Source: Dehalobacter alkaniphilus (GTDB lineage: Bacteria > Bacillota > Desulfitobacteriia > Desulfitobacteriales > Syntrophobotulaceae). Taken from it: a stretch of DNA of 64,000 nucleotides. This document shows positions 33,803 to 42,072 of the stretch, in pieces. Numbering within the stretch: position 1 is the stretch's first letter; every line of letters begins with the position of its first letter. The notes under the pieces were generated by a model, which searched no databases, had not been told where the DNA came from, and was given only the letters and a program-made list of their open reading frames with translations. The stretch covers positions 2,108,001-2,172,000 of the forward strand of contig CP148031.1 in NCBI GenBank assembly GCA_040500365.1, given 5' to 3'. The position numbers and the translations under genes are program-made.

Positions 33803-33828
33803 GGTATTGGATAAAGGTATTGGATAAA
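33803..33828. repeat. Short tandem repeat, 13-base unit, two copies
   Basis: GGTATTGGATAAA occurs twice in direct succession in the gap between pepF and the CYTH gene. Too short to interpret. Confidence 0.6.
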
Positions 33829-33895
33829 ATATATCGTTAATGCAAAACCTGAATGATATCGTAAAACGTTTTATCATCTAAGCCGAATAAGAAAA

Positions 33896-33929
33896 ATACC
33901 AGTCTGTCTAAAACAAAACAGGCTGGTAT
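33896..33929 (-). terminator. Terminator of the CYTH gene
   Basis: ATACCAGTCTG and CAGGCTGGTAT pair over 11 bases (one G-U), followed on the minus strand by TTTTTCTT; it begins four bases after the CYTH stop. Confidence 0.8.
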
Positions 33930-33933
33930 CTTA

Positions 33934-34416
33934 TTATTCGGCTAAATCTGCCCATGTTGTATAAGGCTTCCTGCCAAGATTAAGATTTGTGTAGCGCTTC
34001 TCACCGGTTATTTCACGGTCACCGGCAACCCATTCCGGAAATTCCAGCGGATAATCTTCCTGCGGAATTTCTGCATCCACCGTAATCAAGCCGGTATTTT
34101 CCTCTTCATAAACATCAATCTCCCAGATTATTCCCTGACCGCTCTTCACTGTATATCTCGTCTTAATGATTGGCGGGCTTATTGCCAGGGACATAAGCTT
34201 CCGAACCTCTTCCTCCGTTACTTCCTTGGCCGGAGTCTCCAACTCAAACCGCCTGTTTTTCGTATAATAATCCTTGATTGTCAACATCATTTGATTCCCT
34301 TTGATTCTGAACCTGACCGATGGTTTTTCCGAAAGATAACCTTGAATCATCCGTTCCCCTTCCTTCAATTCCGGCAGAAGATGCTGATGAACAAGATACT
34401 TGCGTTCGATCTCCAA
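33934..34416 (-). CDS. CYTH domain protein (triphosphate tunnel enzyme)
   Basis: About 160 residues. The family signature ExExK is at the very N-terminus as LEIERKYLVHQHLLPELKEG. Further tunnel residues lie in VRFRIKGNQMMLTIKDYY and RRFELETPAKEVTEEEVRKL, then IIKTRYTVKSGQGIIWEIDV and GLITVDAEIPQED. CYTH proteins hydrolyse triphosphates such as PPPi or act as adenylate cyclase class IV or thiamine triphosphatase; short single-domain bacterial ones mostly cleave inorganic triphosphate. Start is uncertain: TTG 34416 (9 bases after GGGAG), GTG 34422, or TTG 34443, which would run into the adjacent repeat element. Confidence 0.85.
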   Translation of the reverse strand: MEIERKYLVHQHLLPELKEGERMIQGYLSEKPSVRFRIKGNQMMLTIKDYYTKNRRFELETPAKEVTEEEVRKLMSLAISPPIIKTRYTVKSGQGIIWEIDVYEEENTGLITVDAEIPQEDYPLEFPEWVAGDREITGEKRYTNLNLGRKPYTTWADLAE

Positions 34417-34442
34417 TCCCACTATCTCCCAACTCCCATACA

Positions 34443-34497
34443 AGTACCATGTTAACCCCTAAAATTATAATATAAGATTTAGGGCTGACATGGTACT
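34443..34497. repeat. Inverted-repeat element, family A copy 2 (short, 55 bases)
   Basis: AGTACCATGTTAACCCCTAA (34443 on) and TTTAGGGCTGACATGGTACT (ending 34497) are inverted copies of one terminus, with only about 15 bases between. It is the minimal member of the family seen at 12.6 and 37.7 kb and lies directly upstream of the CYTH gene, so it may sit in its promoter or leader. Confidence 0.8.
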
Positions 34498-34603
34498 ACT
34501 GTGATTCATCTCATTAACTTCATTATACTTTAAATTTCCCATGGTTTATATACGTCTATTTATTTGATATATATTTTTAATATCCATAAGGTTCAATTTA
34601 GAA

Positions 34604-35083
34604 TTAAGTAACTTTTACTTTAGCACTTCGTTTCTTGTCCCGATCAACAAGTTTTAAATAGCCCCAAGTAGCCAATGGAAACCAGATGCAAAAAAGAGCG
34701 ATGGGATAGATCAGCAGTTCGCCCGGTCTTAAAATGCCCAGTTTACTGATTACTTGAGAAAACATCACACTATAAAATATCCCGGATAAAACATAAATAT
34801 AGCGGTAAATATTTTTCTCAGGCAAAAAGTAGAAGTATAAAACATAATATATTGCCCAGGAAATCGGAGCAAAAAAATGCAAGGCCATTACCCCAAACTC
34901 CTGGTAGTCAATATACCCGAACTTCCCGGTCAAATAACCGATGCTCGCTGCAATAACATCAAATATAGCTCCAAATATGATTGCGTAGATCGATAATCTC
35001 CGAATTTCTGCTCTCGGAACAACCGCAAACATAATTAATGCAAAAATAAATGTATAGACCATCGGAATGAATTTTACAGCCAT
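34604..35083 (-). CDS. Small multi-pass membrane protein (CBO0543-like)
   Basis: A 159-residue protein with five hydrophobic segments (FIPMVYTFIFALIMFAVVPR, then LSIYAIIFGAIFDVIAASIG, APISWAIYYVLYFYFLP, YIYVLSGIFYSVMFSQVISK and LLIYPIALFCIWFPLATWGY). It resembles a family of small integral membrane proteins found in Clostridia and Bacilli (CBO0543 family) of unknown role, some implicated in spore formation by gene context. It has a GAGCACG sequence upstream of its ATG and stands alone between the CYTH gene and acsA. The name is a weak match from pattern memory. Confidence 0.6.
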   Translation of the reverse strand: MAVKFIPMVYTFIFALIMFAVVPRAEIRRLSIYAIIFGAIFDVIAASIGYLTGKFGYIDYQEFGVMALHFFAPISWAIYYVLYFYFLPEKNIYRYIYVLSGIFYSVMFSQVISKLGILRPGELLIYPIALFCIWFPLATWGYLKLVDRDKKRSAKVKVT

Positions 35084-35253
35084 TAAACGTGCTCCTTTAC
35101 TAAGAGAATACTGATATTAATCATTCCTGCTTTTCGGAATTATTATGCAAATGACAGTCCTAAAATAATGTTGTATATCAGGAAACAGAGATCTATGACA
35201 TGACAAGCAGCAGTCCAATTAAGAAAGCAATTGATGTTCATAAGGCATACAAA

Positions 35254-35301
35254 GCAAAGAGCACCTCCTGACTGTTTATGACAGCAGCGGGTGCTCCTTG
35301 C
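35254..35301 (-). terminator. Terminator of acsA (possibly bidirectional)
   Basis: GCAAAGAGCACC and GGTGCTCCTTGC form a 12-position stem (11 pairs) with a 24-base loop, 58 bases after the acsA stop. Short T-runs follow in both directions. Confidence 0.6.
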
Positions 35302-35359
35302 TTATTTTAGCCGGAACATTTGTACCTGCTCGTAATGCTTAATCTTAATACCTGCTCTC

Positions 35360-37291
35360 TTACTGCTTCCCAATCTGCTGCAGCGCTTCAACTGCTGAGG
35401 CATCGGCAAGGGTCGTTGTATCACCGATTGCCCGCCCTTCAGCGATGTCCCTCAAAATTCTGCGGATAATTTTTCCACTGCGGGTTTTTGGCAATTCTTC
35501 CGTAAGATGAATTTCATCAGGTCTGGCTATTGCCCCGATTTTGGCCGCAACATGATTCTTAAGTTCGTTCACCAGGTCTTCCCTAGCTGCAACCCCTTCA
35601 CGGAGAGTGACGAAAGCTGCGATTGCCTGCCCTTTAACTTCATGGCTTTTACCGATGCAGGCAGCCTCTGCCACAGCCGGATGCTCAACAAGGGCGCTTT
35701 CAACTTCTGCCGTACCGATTCGATGCCCAGAAACATTGATGACATCATCGACTCTGCCGATAATCCAGAAATAACCGTCTTCATCGACTTTGGCCCCGTC
35801 CCCGGCAAAGTATCTGTCTGGCCATGTACCCCAGTAGGTATCCTTATAGCGCTTGTCATCACCATAAACCGTTCTGAGCATTGCCGGCCAGGGTTCCGTG
35901 ATCGCAACGAATCCAACCTCTCCGTTTTGAACCGGCTGTCCGGATCTGTTCAATATTTCGACTTTGACACCCGGGAAAGGCACAGAACAGGAGCCAGGCT
36001 TCATGTCGGTTACTCCTGGCAGAGCTGAAATCATAATCATTCCTGTTTCAGTCTGCCACCAAGTATCGACGATCGGGCATCTTTCTCCGCCGATATGCTT
36101 GTGATACCATAACCAGGCTTCAGGATTGATCGGTTCTCCAACCGTCCCGAGGAGCCTTAGGCTAGTCAAGTTTCTTTTCTGGGGATAGCTTTCTCCCCAT
36201 TTCATAAAGGTCCTGATTGCCGTAGGCGCGGTATACAGAATGGTTACCCCGTACTTTTCAATCAGTTCCCAGTATCTGTCCTTCGCAGGGTAGTCAGGCG
36301 TTCCTTCAAAGAGGAATATCGTCGCACCGTTGGCCAGCGGTCCATATACCAGATAGCTGTGGCCTGTGATCCAGCCGATATCCGCCGTACACCAGTAAAT
36401 ATCGTTTTCCTTCAGATCAAAAACATACTGATGGGTCGTCGAAACCCCTGTCAGATAACCTCCGGTCGTATGCACAACGCCTTTAGGCTTTCCGGTGGTG
36501 CCGCTCGTATATAGGATGAACAAAATATCTTCCGCATCCATTTCTTCAGCCGGACAATCGGCTGCAGCATCCTTCATCAGCTCATGATACCAGACATCTC
36601 TTTCTCCTTGTACGGCATTATCTAGGCCTACCCGTCTGACCACGATGACTTTATCGATTTCCGCGACACCTTTCAGAGCCTCATCGACATTTTCTTTGAG
36701 CGGAAGAACCTTTCCGCGGCGATAGCCGGCATCAGCCGTAATCACAATCTTCGATTTAGCATCATTGATTCTGTCCCGAATGGCCTCAGCGCTGAATCCG
36801 CCGAAGACCACACTGTGCGGCGCTCCGATTCTGGAGCAGGCCATCATGGCAACGACTGCTTCCGTAATCATCGGCAAATAGATAGTGACAACATCCCCCT
36901 TTTTCACACCGAGAGAGCGAAGTACCCCCGCAAATTTGCTGACTTCATGATGCAGCTCCCTATAGGTGAGCATTTGGGTATCACCATTTTCGCCTTCAAA
37001 AACAATGGCATTTTTATCCGCCCGGGGCCCGGCTAAATGCCGATCCAAACAATTGTAAGACGCATTGAGTTTACCGCCGTTAAACCATTTGGCAAATGGC
37101 GGATTCCACTCCAGAACAGTATCCCATTTTTTGAACCAACTAAGCGTTGAAGCCCTCTCTTCCCAAAAAGCCAGTCTGTCTTCTGCCTTTTGATAAATGC
37201 CCGGGTCGGAAATGAGGGCATCTTTCCTGAATTCCGCTGAACTCTGAAAGACGTGTTTATTTTCTGAACTTTGGGTAATCTCTTTGGACAT
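35360..37291 (-). CDS. acsA: Acetyl-CoA synthetase (AMP-forming)
   Basis: A 643-residue ANL-family ligase activating acetate with ATP to acetyl-CoA via acetyl-AMP. The AMP-binding motif is FILYTSGTTGKPKGVVHTTG; ADIGWITGHSYLVYGPLANG and TWWQTETGMIMISALPG hold acetate/adenine contacts; WIIGRVDDVINVSGHRIGTA is the hinge; LPKTRSGKIIRRILRDIAEG carries the catalytic Lys that is regulated by acetylation in other bacteria. Length normal. Two hairpins and a repeat element lie between it and thrC upstream. Confidence 0.96.
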   Translation of the reverse strand: MSKEITQSSENKHVFQSSAEFRKDALISDPGIYQKAEDRLAFWEERASTLSWFKKWDTVLEWNPPFAKWFNGGKLNASYNCLDRHLAGPRADKNAIVFEGENGDTQMLTYRELHHEVSKFAGVLRSLGVKKGDVVTIYLPMITEAVVAMMACSRIGAPHSVVFGGFSAEAIRDRINDAKSKIVITADAGYRRGKVLPLKENVDEALKGVAEIDKVIVVRRVGLDNAVQGERDVWYHELMKDAAADCPAEEMDAEDILFILYTSGTTGKPKGVVHTTGGYLTGVSTTHQYVFDLKENDIYWCTADIGWITGHSYLVYGPLANGATIFLFEGTPDYPAKDRYWELIEKYGVTILYTAPTAIRTFMKWGESYPQKRNLTSLRLLGTVGEPINPEAWLWYHKHIGGERCPIVDTWWQTETGMIMISALPGVTDMKPGSCSVPFPGVKVEILNRSGQPVQNGEVGFVAITEPWPAMLRTVYGDDKRYKDTYWGTWPDRYFAGDGAKVDEDGYFWIIGRVDDVINVSGHRIGTAEVESALVEHPAVAEAACIGKSHEVKGQAIAAFVTLREGVAAREDLVNELKNHVAAKIGAIARPDEIHLTEELPKTRSGKIIRRILRDIAEGRAIGDTTTLADASAVEALQQIGKQ

Positions 37292-37410
37292 CTCGTTTTT
37301 CCTCCTTACCGACCCAACGATAATTTTTTATTTTTTTCATCATATCATAACCGGCTGCCCGAATCGTCTGCTTTGGAGCCAATTGCCCGTATTTAAGGGT
37401 TAAACGCAAA

Positions 37411-37430
37411 ATACCGGCCTTCGCCGGTAT
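37411..37430 (-). terminator. Hairpin in the thrC-acsA gap (terminator-like)
   Basis: ATACCGGC and GCCGGTAT with a CTTC loop make a perfect eight-base stem, followed on the minus strand by TTTTGCG. It lies 120 bases before the acsA start, so it either ends transcripts coming from thrC or belongs to the acsA leader. Confidence 0.6.
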
Positions 37431-37525
37431 CCCCAGATTTCTTTGTTATCTTGATGTGTCTTTAAATATCTTGCTTCTCATCTGATCATTCATTCCTCAT
37501 TCATTCCTGCTTATAGATTAATAAG

Positions 37526-37560
37526 TGAAACAGGCAGCGTACGTTCCACTGCCTGTTTCA
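37526..37560 (-). terminator. Perfect 12-base stem hairpin in the thrC-acsA gap
   Basis: TGAAACAGGCAG (37526-37537) and CTGCCTGTTTCA (37549-37560) pair without mismatch around an 11-base loop; the minus-strand tail is CTTATTAATC, weak for a terminator. The gap 37292-37833 otherwise holds the hairpin at 37411 and the repeat at 37673. Confidence 0.5.
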
Positions 37561-37672
37561 GCCACCTCGTCCACCTTTTCTCCCAGGAAGGTTCCCCATC
37601 CTTCCAATTAATTATTTTACTTGATGATATTTTTAAATGCAAGTGCAACTCCAAATATGTCCAACATAGGTG

Positions 37673-37837
37673 CTAGTACCATGTAACACCTAAATCTTAT
37701 CTATCCTGACGGCATATTTCTTGTAATCCTGCGTTGTCGTCAATCACCATACGCTCGGTATGCCTCAATCCTCCGCCTTGTCTTACAAGAAATCTGCACG
37801 CCATTATATGATAATTTTAGGTGTTACAAGGTACTAG
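37673..37837. repeat. Inverted-repeat element, family A copy 3 (165 bases, MITE-like)
   Basis: Terminal arms CTAGTACCATGTAACACCTA and TAGGTGTTACAAGGTACTAG (21 of 22 positions including the next A/T pairs). A second inner pair ATTTCTTGTAA and TTACAAGAAAT lies further in. No coding capacity. Its right end supplies the last bases of thrC (stop TAG at 37834-37836). Related copies are at 12640 and 34443. Confidence 0.85.
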
Positions 37838-39315
37838 TCCTTGAGAAATTTCCTTTCCAGATAAGCGGTAATTTCCTCCGGCTGGCACCGGTATACCTCC
37901 TGGGCAGACTTCTCTCTTAAACCCTGTAGCCCGGAAGGGATATCCCAGCCCGTCAAAGCGCTGAGCCTGGTCAACGCTTCCCAGGGGTCACATTCTCTGT
38001 ACCTGTCACCGGCAATTGCTGTCAGCACGCTTTGAGCAAACTTGAAAGGACTCGCCGTTGAAGTCAGGACAGTAAAGGTTTTGTCCCCGCTGTTTTCTCG
38101 ATAATCGTTGTAAACCTTCATCGCGACAGCCGTATGCGGGTCCAGCAGATAGTTGTCTTCTTCATACACTTTTTTGATGGTTTCGAAAACACCCTCTTCA
38201 TCCGTCCAGCCAGCGATCATATTCTCCCTACAGGCAGTCAAAGTATCCGGATCCGCACTGAACTTCCCTTCGCTGGAGAGACGTTTGAACCAGCTACTGA
38301 TCTTGCCGGCATCTCTTCCGGATACTTCAAACAAAAAGCGCTCAAAATTGCTGGAAATAAGGATGTCCATTGAAGGTGACGAAGTCAGATAAAACGGACG
38401 ATTGCTTTCATAAGTTCCGGCAGTGAAGAAGTCCGTAAGCACATTGTTTTTATTCGATGCACAAATCAGCCTGCCCAGTGGCAGTCCCATTCTCTTAGCA
38501 TAATAAGCTGCCAGAATATTGCCAAAATTACCCGTGGGAACCACGATGTTGATTTTCTCTTCCGCAGCAGTTTTTCCGAGTCTTACTGCCTCGAGATAGG
38601 CCCAGAAATAATAAACAATCTGCGGCAGCAGTCTTCCCCAGTTGATGGAATTCGCTGAGGAGAAAACCATATGGCTGGCATTCAGTTTTTGGCGCAGTTC
38701 TTCAGATGAAAAAATCTTTTTAACTGCAGTCTGGCACTCGTCAAAATTTCCGTTGATCGCCACAACGAAAGTATTTCCTCCACCTGTTGTAACCATCTGG
38801 CGTTCCTGCACAGCGCTAACGCCGCCGTCGGGATAAAAAACCACAATCCGAGTACCCGGAACATCCTTAAATCCGTCCAAGGCGGCCTTGCCGGTATCTC
38901 CAGAAGTCGCCGTAAGAATCAGAACTTCCACATCAAGTCCAAGTTCTTTAATACTTGCAGTAAGCAGATAAGGCAACACCTGCAGGGCCATATCTTTAAA
39001 AGCAGCGGTCGGGCCGTGCCAGAGTTCCAGCATCCCGCAGCCGTCGACTTCAACAAGCGGTGCGGGGTTTGACGTATCAAAACGTCCGTCTCCGTATACT
39101 TTAACTGCCTCTTCCAGCGTTCCTGCCGGTAGATCTCCGCAATACAGCTTCATAATTTGCAGCGCAAGCTCGGCGTAACTGCAGTTGGCATATTGTTTCC
39201 AATCCACGCAGGGGATCTCCTGAGGAACAAATAGTCCTCCCTGAGGTACCATTCCTAGAGCAATCGCCTGGGCAGAGGTCTGAGCATCAATGTTGCCGCG
39301 GGTACTAAGATACAT
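37834..39315 (-). CDS. thrC: Threonine synthase
   Basis: A 493-residue PLP enzyme converting O-phosphohomoserine to threonine. Starts at ATG 39315 with GGAGGAG five to six bases before; the frame extends 12 codons further without an RBS. YLSTRGNIDAQTSAQAIALG is N-terminal; the PLP-lysine is in GPTAAFKDMALQVLPYLL; LTATSGDTGKAALDGF and VPTGNFGNILAAYYAKRMGL bind phosphate. This is the longer fungal/bacterial class. The stop codon TAG is inside the terminus of a repeat element, so the extreme C-terminus (ERKFLKD) could have been changed by that insertion. Confidence 0.95.
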   Translation of the reverse strand: MYLSTRGNIDAQTSAQAIALGMVPQGGLFVPQEIPCVDWKQYANCSYAELALQIMKLYCGDLPAGTLEEAVKVYGDGRFDTSNPAPLVEVDGCGMLELWHGPTAAFKDMALQVLPYLLTASIKELGLDVEVLILTATSGDTGKAALDGFKDVPGTRIVVFYPDGGVSAVQERQMVTTGGGNTFVVAINGNFDECQTAVKKIFSSEELRQKLNASHMVFSSANSINWGRLLPQIVYYFWAYLEAVRLGKTAAEEKINIVVPTGNFGNILAAYYAKRMGLPLGRLICASNKNNVLTDFFTAGTYESNRPFYLTSSPSMDILISSNFERFLFEVSGRDAGKISSWFKRLSSEGKFSADPDTLTACRENMIAGWTDEEGVFETIKKVYEEDNYLLDPHTAVAMKVYNDYRENSGDKTFTVLTSTASPFKFAQSVLTAIAGDRYRECDPWEALTRLSALTGWDIPSGLQGLREKSAQEVYRCQPEEITAYLERKFLKD

Positions 39316-39582
39316 TTTTTCTCCTCCAATAATCACTGTGCAATATTTCAATCATCAATAATTGATATTTTACTTGATTTTATATGAAAAGACACGTAAA
39401 AACAATATAACTATAATAGAATCCTGCTTAACTATCAAGGATTATCCTGTATTATTTTGAACACAAGACAAGGTATTTTACGCCTGAGCAAGAATATATT
39501 GGATAAGCGACTGATGCACTGGATAAAATGACTCATGTGGCTTGACATTCCTCAAATCAACCAGAAAGCAAGGCGAAATACG

Positions 39583-40962
39583 ATGAAAGATAATTTCACC
39601 CGCAAATACAGACAGACTTTGCTGCTTGGCTTAATCAAGGTGATCCAGGAACTTTTCCCCGAAGAAATACTGAAGATTCCATATTCCATTCTTGACGGCG
39701 TTTATTGTGAATTTTCCGGCTCCCTGGTCTCTCCCAGAGAAGTCAGATTGATTGAAACAACACTAAAGAACTGGGCTACTCATAAAAATTTCATTAAATT
39801 TTTAGGGAAAGATGAGAGTTTTCATATCTATAAATTGGATGAAACCATTATTAAATCAATTTATGCCGCCTTCGAGGATACTTCTGCTATCAAGGATTTC
39901 CGGCTTATTCCTTTTCAGCCGGGATTTATCCTGGATTTTTCCGATGAATCCGGTTATTTGGCAGACTTTGTTCTTCCCAAAAAACTTTCAGCAACCTATA
40001 CGGAAACGCAACGCTGGCTTGAAATCCTGGATCTGGCTGAGGTCAAGGACGTGAATTCCTATATCAGAAACGGCCGCTCCATCGATCTCATTAACATTGC
40101 TGAAGCTCTCCAGGAGAAAAAGATTGCGGACATTGCGGATATCATAACCAATGAAAATAAAAATGTCAGAATCGTGCTGATTTCAGGACCATCCTCGTCA
40201 GGGAAGACGACCTTTACCCATCGTCTCTCGACTCAGCTGATCGTCAACGGCCTAAAACCGATTTCCTTATCTCTGGACAACTATTACCTGAATCGGGAAA
40301 ACATTCCGCGTGATGCTTCCGGACAGCTGGATTTTGATACCCTATATTCCCTGGACCTTGCGCTGCTCAATGAACATCTGGATAAGCTGATTATGGGAGA
40401 AACGGTCCAGACGCCGGTATTTAACTTTTTCACCGGAAAGAGAAATCCGGACGGAAATGATATCCGTCTCGACTCGGACAATATCCTGCTGGTCGAAGGC
40501 CTTCATGCCCTGAACCCAGGTTTGCTCACCATTAACAGGAATTCGTTCTTTAAAATCTATATCAGTGCGCTTTTCCTGCTGAATATCGACCGTCACAACC
40601 GCGTCCCGACAACTGAGGCGAGACTGATCAGACGAATTGTACGCGACGATAAATTCAGGGGCTTTGGTCCGGAGCGGACTCTGAATCAGTGGCCAAGTGT
40701 CAGACGCGGGGAAAATACCAGCGTTTTTCGCTACCAGGAAGAAGCTGATATCATGTTTAATTCCAGCCTGCTCTTTGAAATGAACGCTCTACGTTCCTTT
40801 GCCGAACCCCTTCTTAAGAAAATTCAGGAAACAAATAGGTTTTACGATACTTCCGTTCGTTTGCTGAATCTTCTGTCGTTTTTTGAACCCATGGACACAT
40901 CCAACATCCCCTTAAATTCAATCCTCCGGGAATTTATCGGTGGCAGTATCTATTGTGAATAG
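39583..40962 (+). CDS. Uridine kinase-like P-loop nucleoside kinase
   Basis: About 459 residues (another ATG 16 codons upstream at 39535; the ATG at 39583 has AAGGCG eight bases before). The C-terminal half is a uridine kinase/phosphoribulokinase fold: VRIVLISGPSSSGKTTFTHR is Walker A, SLSLDNYYLNRENIPRDASG the substrate region, ILLVEGLHALNPGL the Walker B region, and IRRIVRDDKFRGFGPERTL the lid. The N-terminal 170 residues replace the TGS/threonyl-tRNA-synthetase-like domain usually attached to this group (as in Clostridium and Thermotoga Udk-like proteins), being divergent here. Likely phosphorylates a nucleoside; the substrate is not shown. Confidence 0.82.
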   Translation: MKDNFTRKYRQTLLLGLIKVIQELFPEEILKIPYSILDGVYCEFSGSLVSPREVRLIETTLKNWATHKNFIKFLGKDESFHIYKLDETIIKSIYAAFEDTSAIKDFRLIPFQPGFILDFSDESGYLADFVLPKKLSATYTETQRWLEILDLAEVKDVNSYIRNGRSIDLINIAEALQEKKIADIADIITNENKNVRIVLISGPSSSGKTTFTHRLSTQLIVNGLKPISLSLDNYYLNRENIPRDASGQLDFDTLYSLDLALLNEHLDKLIMGETVQTPVFNFFTGKRNPDGNDIRLDSDNILLVEGLHALNPGLLTINRNSFFKIYISALFLLNIDRHNRVPTTEARLIRRIVRDDKFRGFGPERTLNQWPSVRRGENTSVFRYQEEADIMFNSSLLFEMNALRSFAEPLLKKIQETNRFYDTSVRLLNLLSFFEPMDTSNIPLNSILREFIGGSIYCE

Positions 40963-40987
40963 TCATAACAAATCATTCAAGGAGAAA

Positions 40988-41644
40988 ATGATGGAACCCA
41001 ACAGACTTATGATGCGTGATTGTAAAATAAACCGCATTCTTCATATTTTAGAACAAACCTATCCTGAAGCACACTGTGAGCTAAATTTCCGCAACCCCTT
41101 TGAACTCCTTGTCGCCACGATTCTCAGCGCCCAGACCACAGACCAAAAGGTCAACAAAGTAACAGCCGTACTTTTCGAACGCTGCCCCACTCCCAAAAAG
41201 ATGTTGGAGATCACTCCCCGCGAGTTTGAAGAAATCATTCACCCGATCGGACTCTTCCGCACCAAAGCCAAAAATATTCTGCAGACCTGCGAGCTGCTCA
41301 TTGAAGAACATCACGGAGATGTCCCCTCGAATCTGGATGACCTCGTAAAAATGCCGGGCGTTGGCCGTAAAACAGCCGGAGTAGTCTTAGCAAACGCCTA
41401 TGGCATTCCCGCTTTGCCTGTGGATACCCACGTGCTGAGGGTTGCCAATCGGCTCGGCCTGTCCCGGGAAAAAGACCCTTCTAAAGTAGAAAAAGAGCTT
41501 ACCGCTCTTATCCCTATGGAACTATGGATTGATACCCATCACCGTTTGATTTTTCACGGTCGCAAACTTTGCCATGCCCGGAAGCCGGAATGCCCGGTCT
41601 GTCCTTTGAAAGACTGCTGTCCGGCATTTACCAGCGCTTCCTAG
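40988..41644 (+). CDS. nth: Endonuclease III
   Basis: A 218-residue base-excision repair DNA glycosylase/AP lyase for oxidised pyrimidines. Starts at ATG 40988 with AAGGAG before. ILSAQTTDQKVNKVTAVLFE is the N-terminal helix region; LVKMPGVGRKTAGVVLANAY is the helix-hairpin-helix with the catalytic Lys (GRKTA); LPVDTHVLRVANRLGL has the catalytic Asp. The [4Fe-4S] cysteines are CHARKPECPVCPLKDCC, spacing C-x6-C-x2-C-x5-C. It follows the nucleoside kinase by 25 bases and is probably co-transcribed. Confidence 0.96.
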   Translation: MMEPNRLMMRDCKINRILHILEQTYPEAHCELNFRNPFELLVATILSAQTTDQKVNKVTAVLFERCPTPKKMLEITPREFEEIIHPIGLFRTKAKNILQTCELLIEEHHGDVPSNLDDLVKMPGVGRKTAGVVLANAYGIPALPVDTHVLRVANRLGLSREKDPSKVEKELTALIPMELWIDTHHRLIFHGRKLCHARKPECPVCPLKDCCPAFTSAS

Positions 41645-41682
41645 TATCAATTCTTCCTGAATAAAATGATAGTTCTTAAACA

Positions 41683-42060
41683 TTAGTGCTTCTTTAGCTT
41701 TTTCCAGAACGAATACCCTTTGAACATAAATCTGCCCGTTCTTTTTTGCTGTCCCGATTCATTTTCATCAACAAGCTGAACTCTGGCCGTTTCACTGACC
41801 GATTGGATATTGGCTGCAGAAGCGGCTAAATTTTCCACCATTTCAGGCAATTTCGCATTAATGACGTTTAAGGTTTCCTGTGCCTCTCCGATAAATTCTT
41901 CAGCTTTGACAGCAGTCTCTCGGACTGTGTTGAATGCACTGTCCATTACTTGCATAGTCCGGCGTGCTGAACGCAGCAGTACAAGCAGATATATCCCGAC
42001 AGAGCAGAATATGACCGTTAAGAGGACGGTGCAAACCAGTGCAAAATTCGTAGCATTCAT
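41683..42060 (-). CDS. DUF948-like membrane-anchored coiled-coil protein
   Basis: A 125-residue protein with an N-terminal membrane helix (about residues 6-28, FALVCTVLLTVIFCSVGIYL) and a long amphipathic helix (SARRTMQVMDSAFNTVRETA, then VKAEEFIGEAQETLNVINAK and LPEMVENLAASAANIQSVSE). The pattern matches DUF948/YtxG-type proteins of Firmicutes, often linked to stress or envelope. The C-terminus is basic. It lies 12 bases downstream of the PRC-barrel gene and is likely in one operon; PRC-barrel and DUF948-like pairs suggest an envelope role, but no experiment is implied. Confidence 0.65.
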   Translation of the reverse strand: MNATNFALVCTVLLTVIFCSVGIYLLVLLRSARRTMQVMDSAFNTVRETAVKAEEFIGEAQETLNVINAKLPEMVENLAASAANIQSVSETARVQLVDENESGQQKRTGRFMFKGYSFWKKLKKH

Positions 42061-42072
42061 TTTATTTCCACC

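Noticed and set aside
35186..35270. Plus-strand 23-residue frame after the small membrane protein gene
   Set aside because: Too short, poor RBS, ends in the acsA terminator hairpin.
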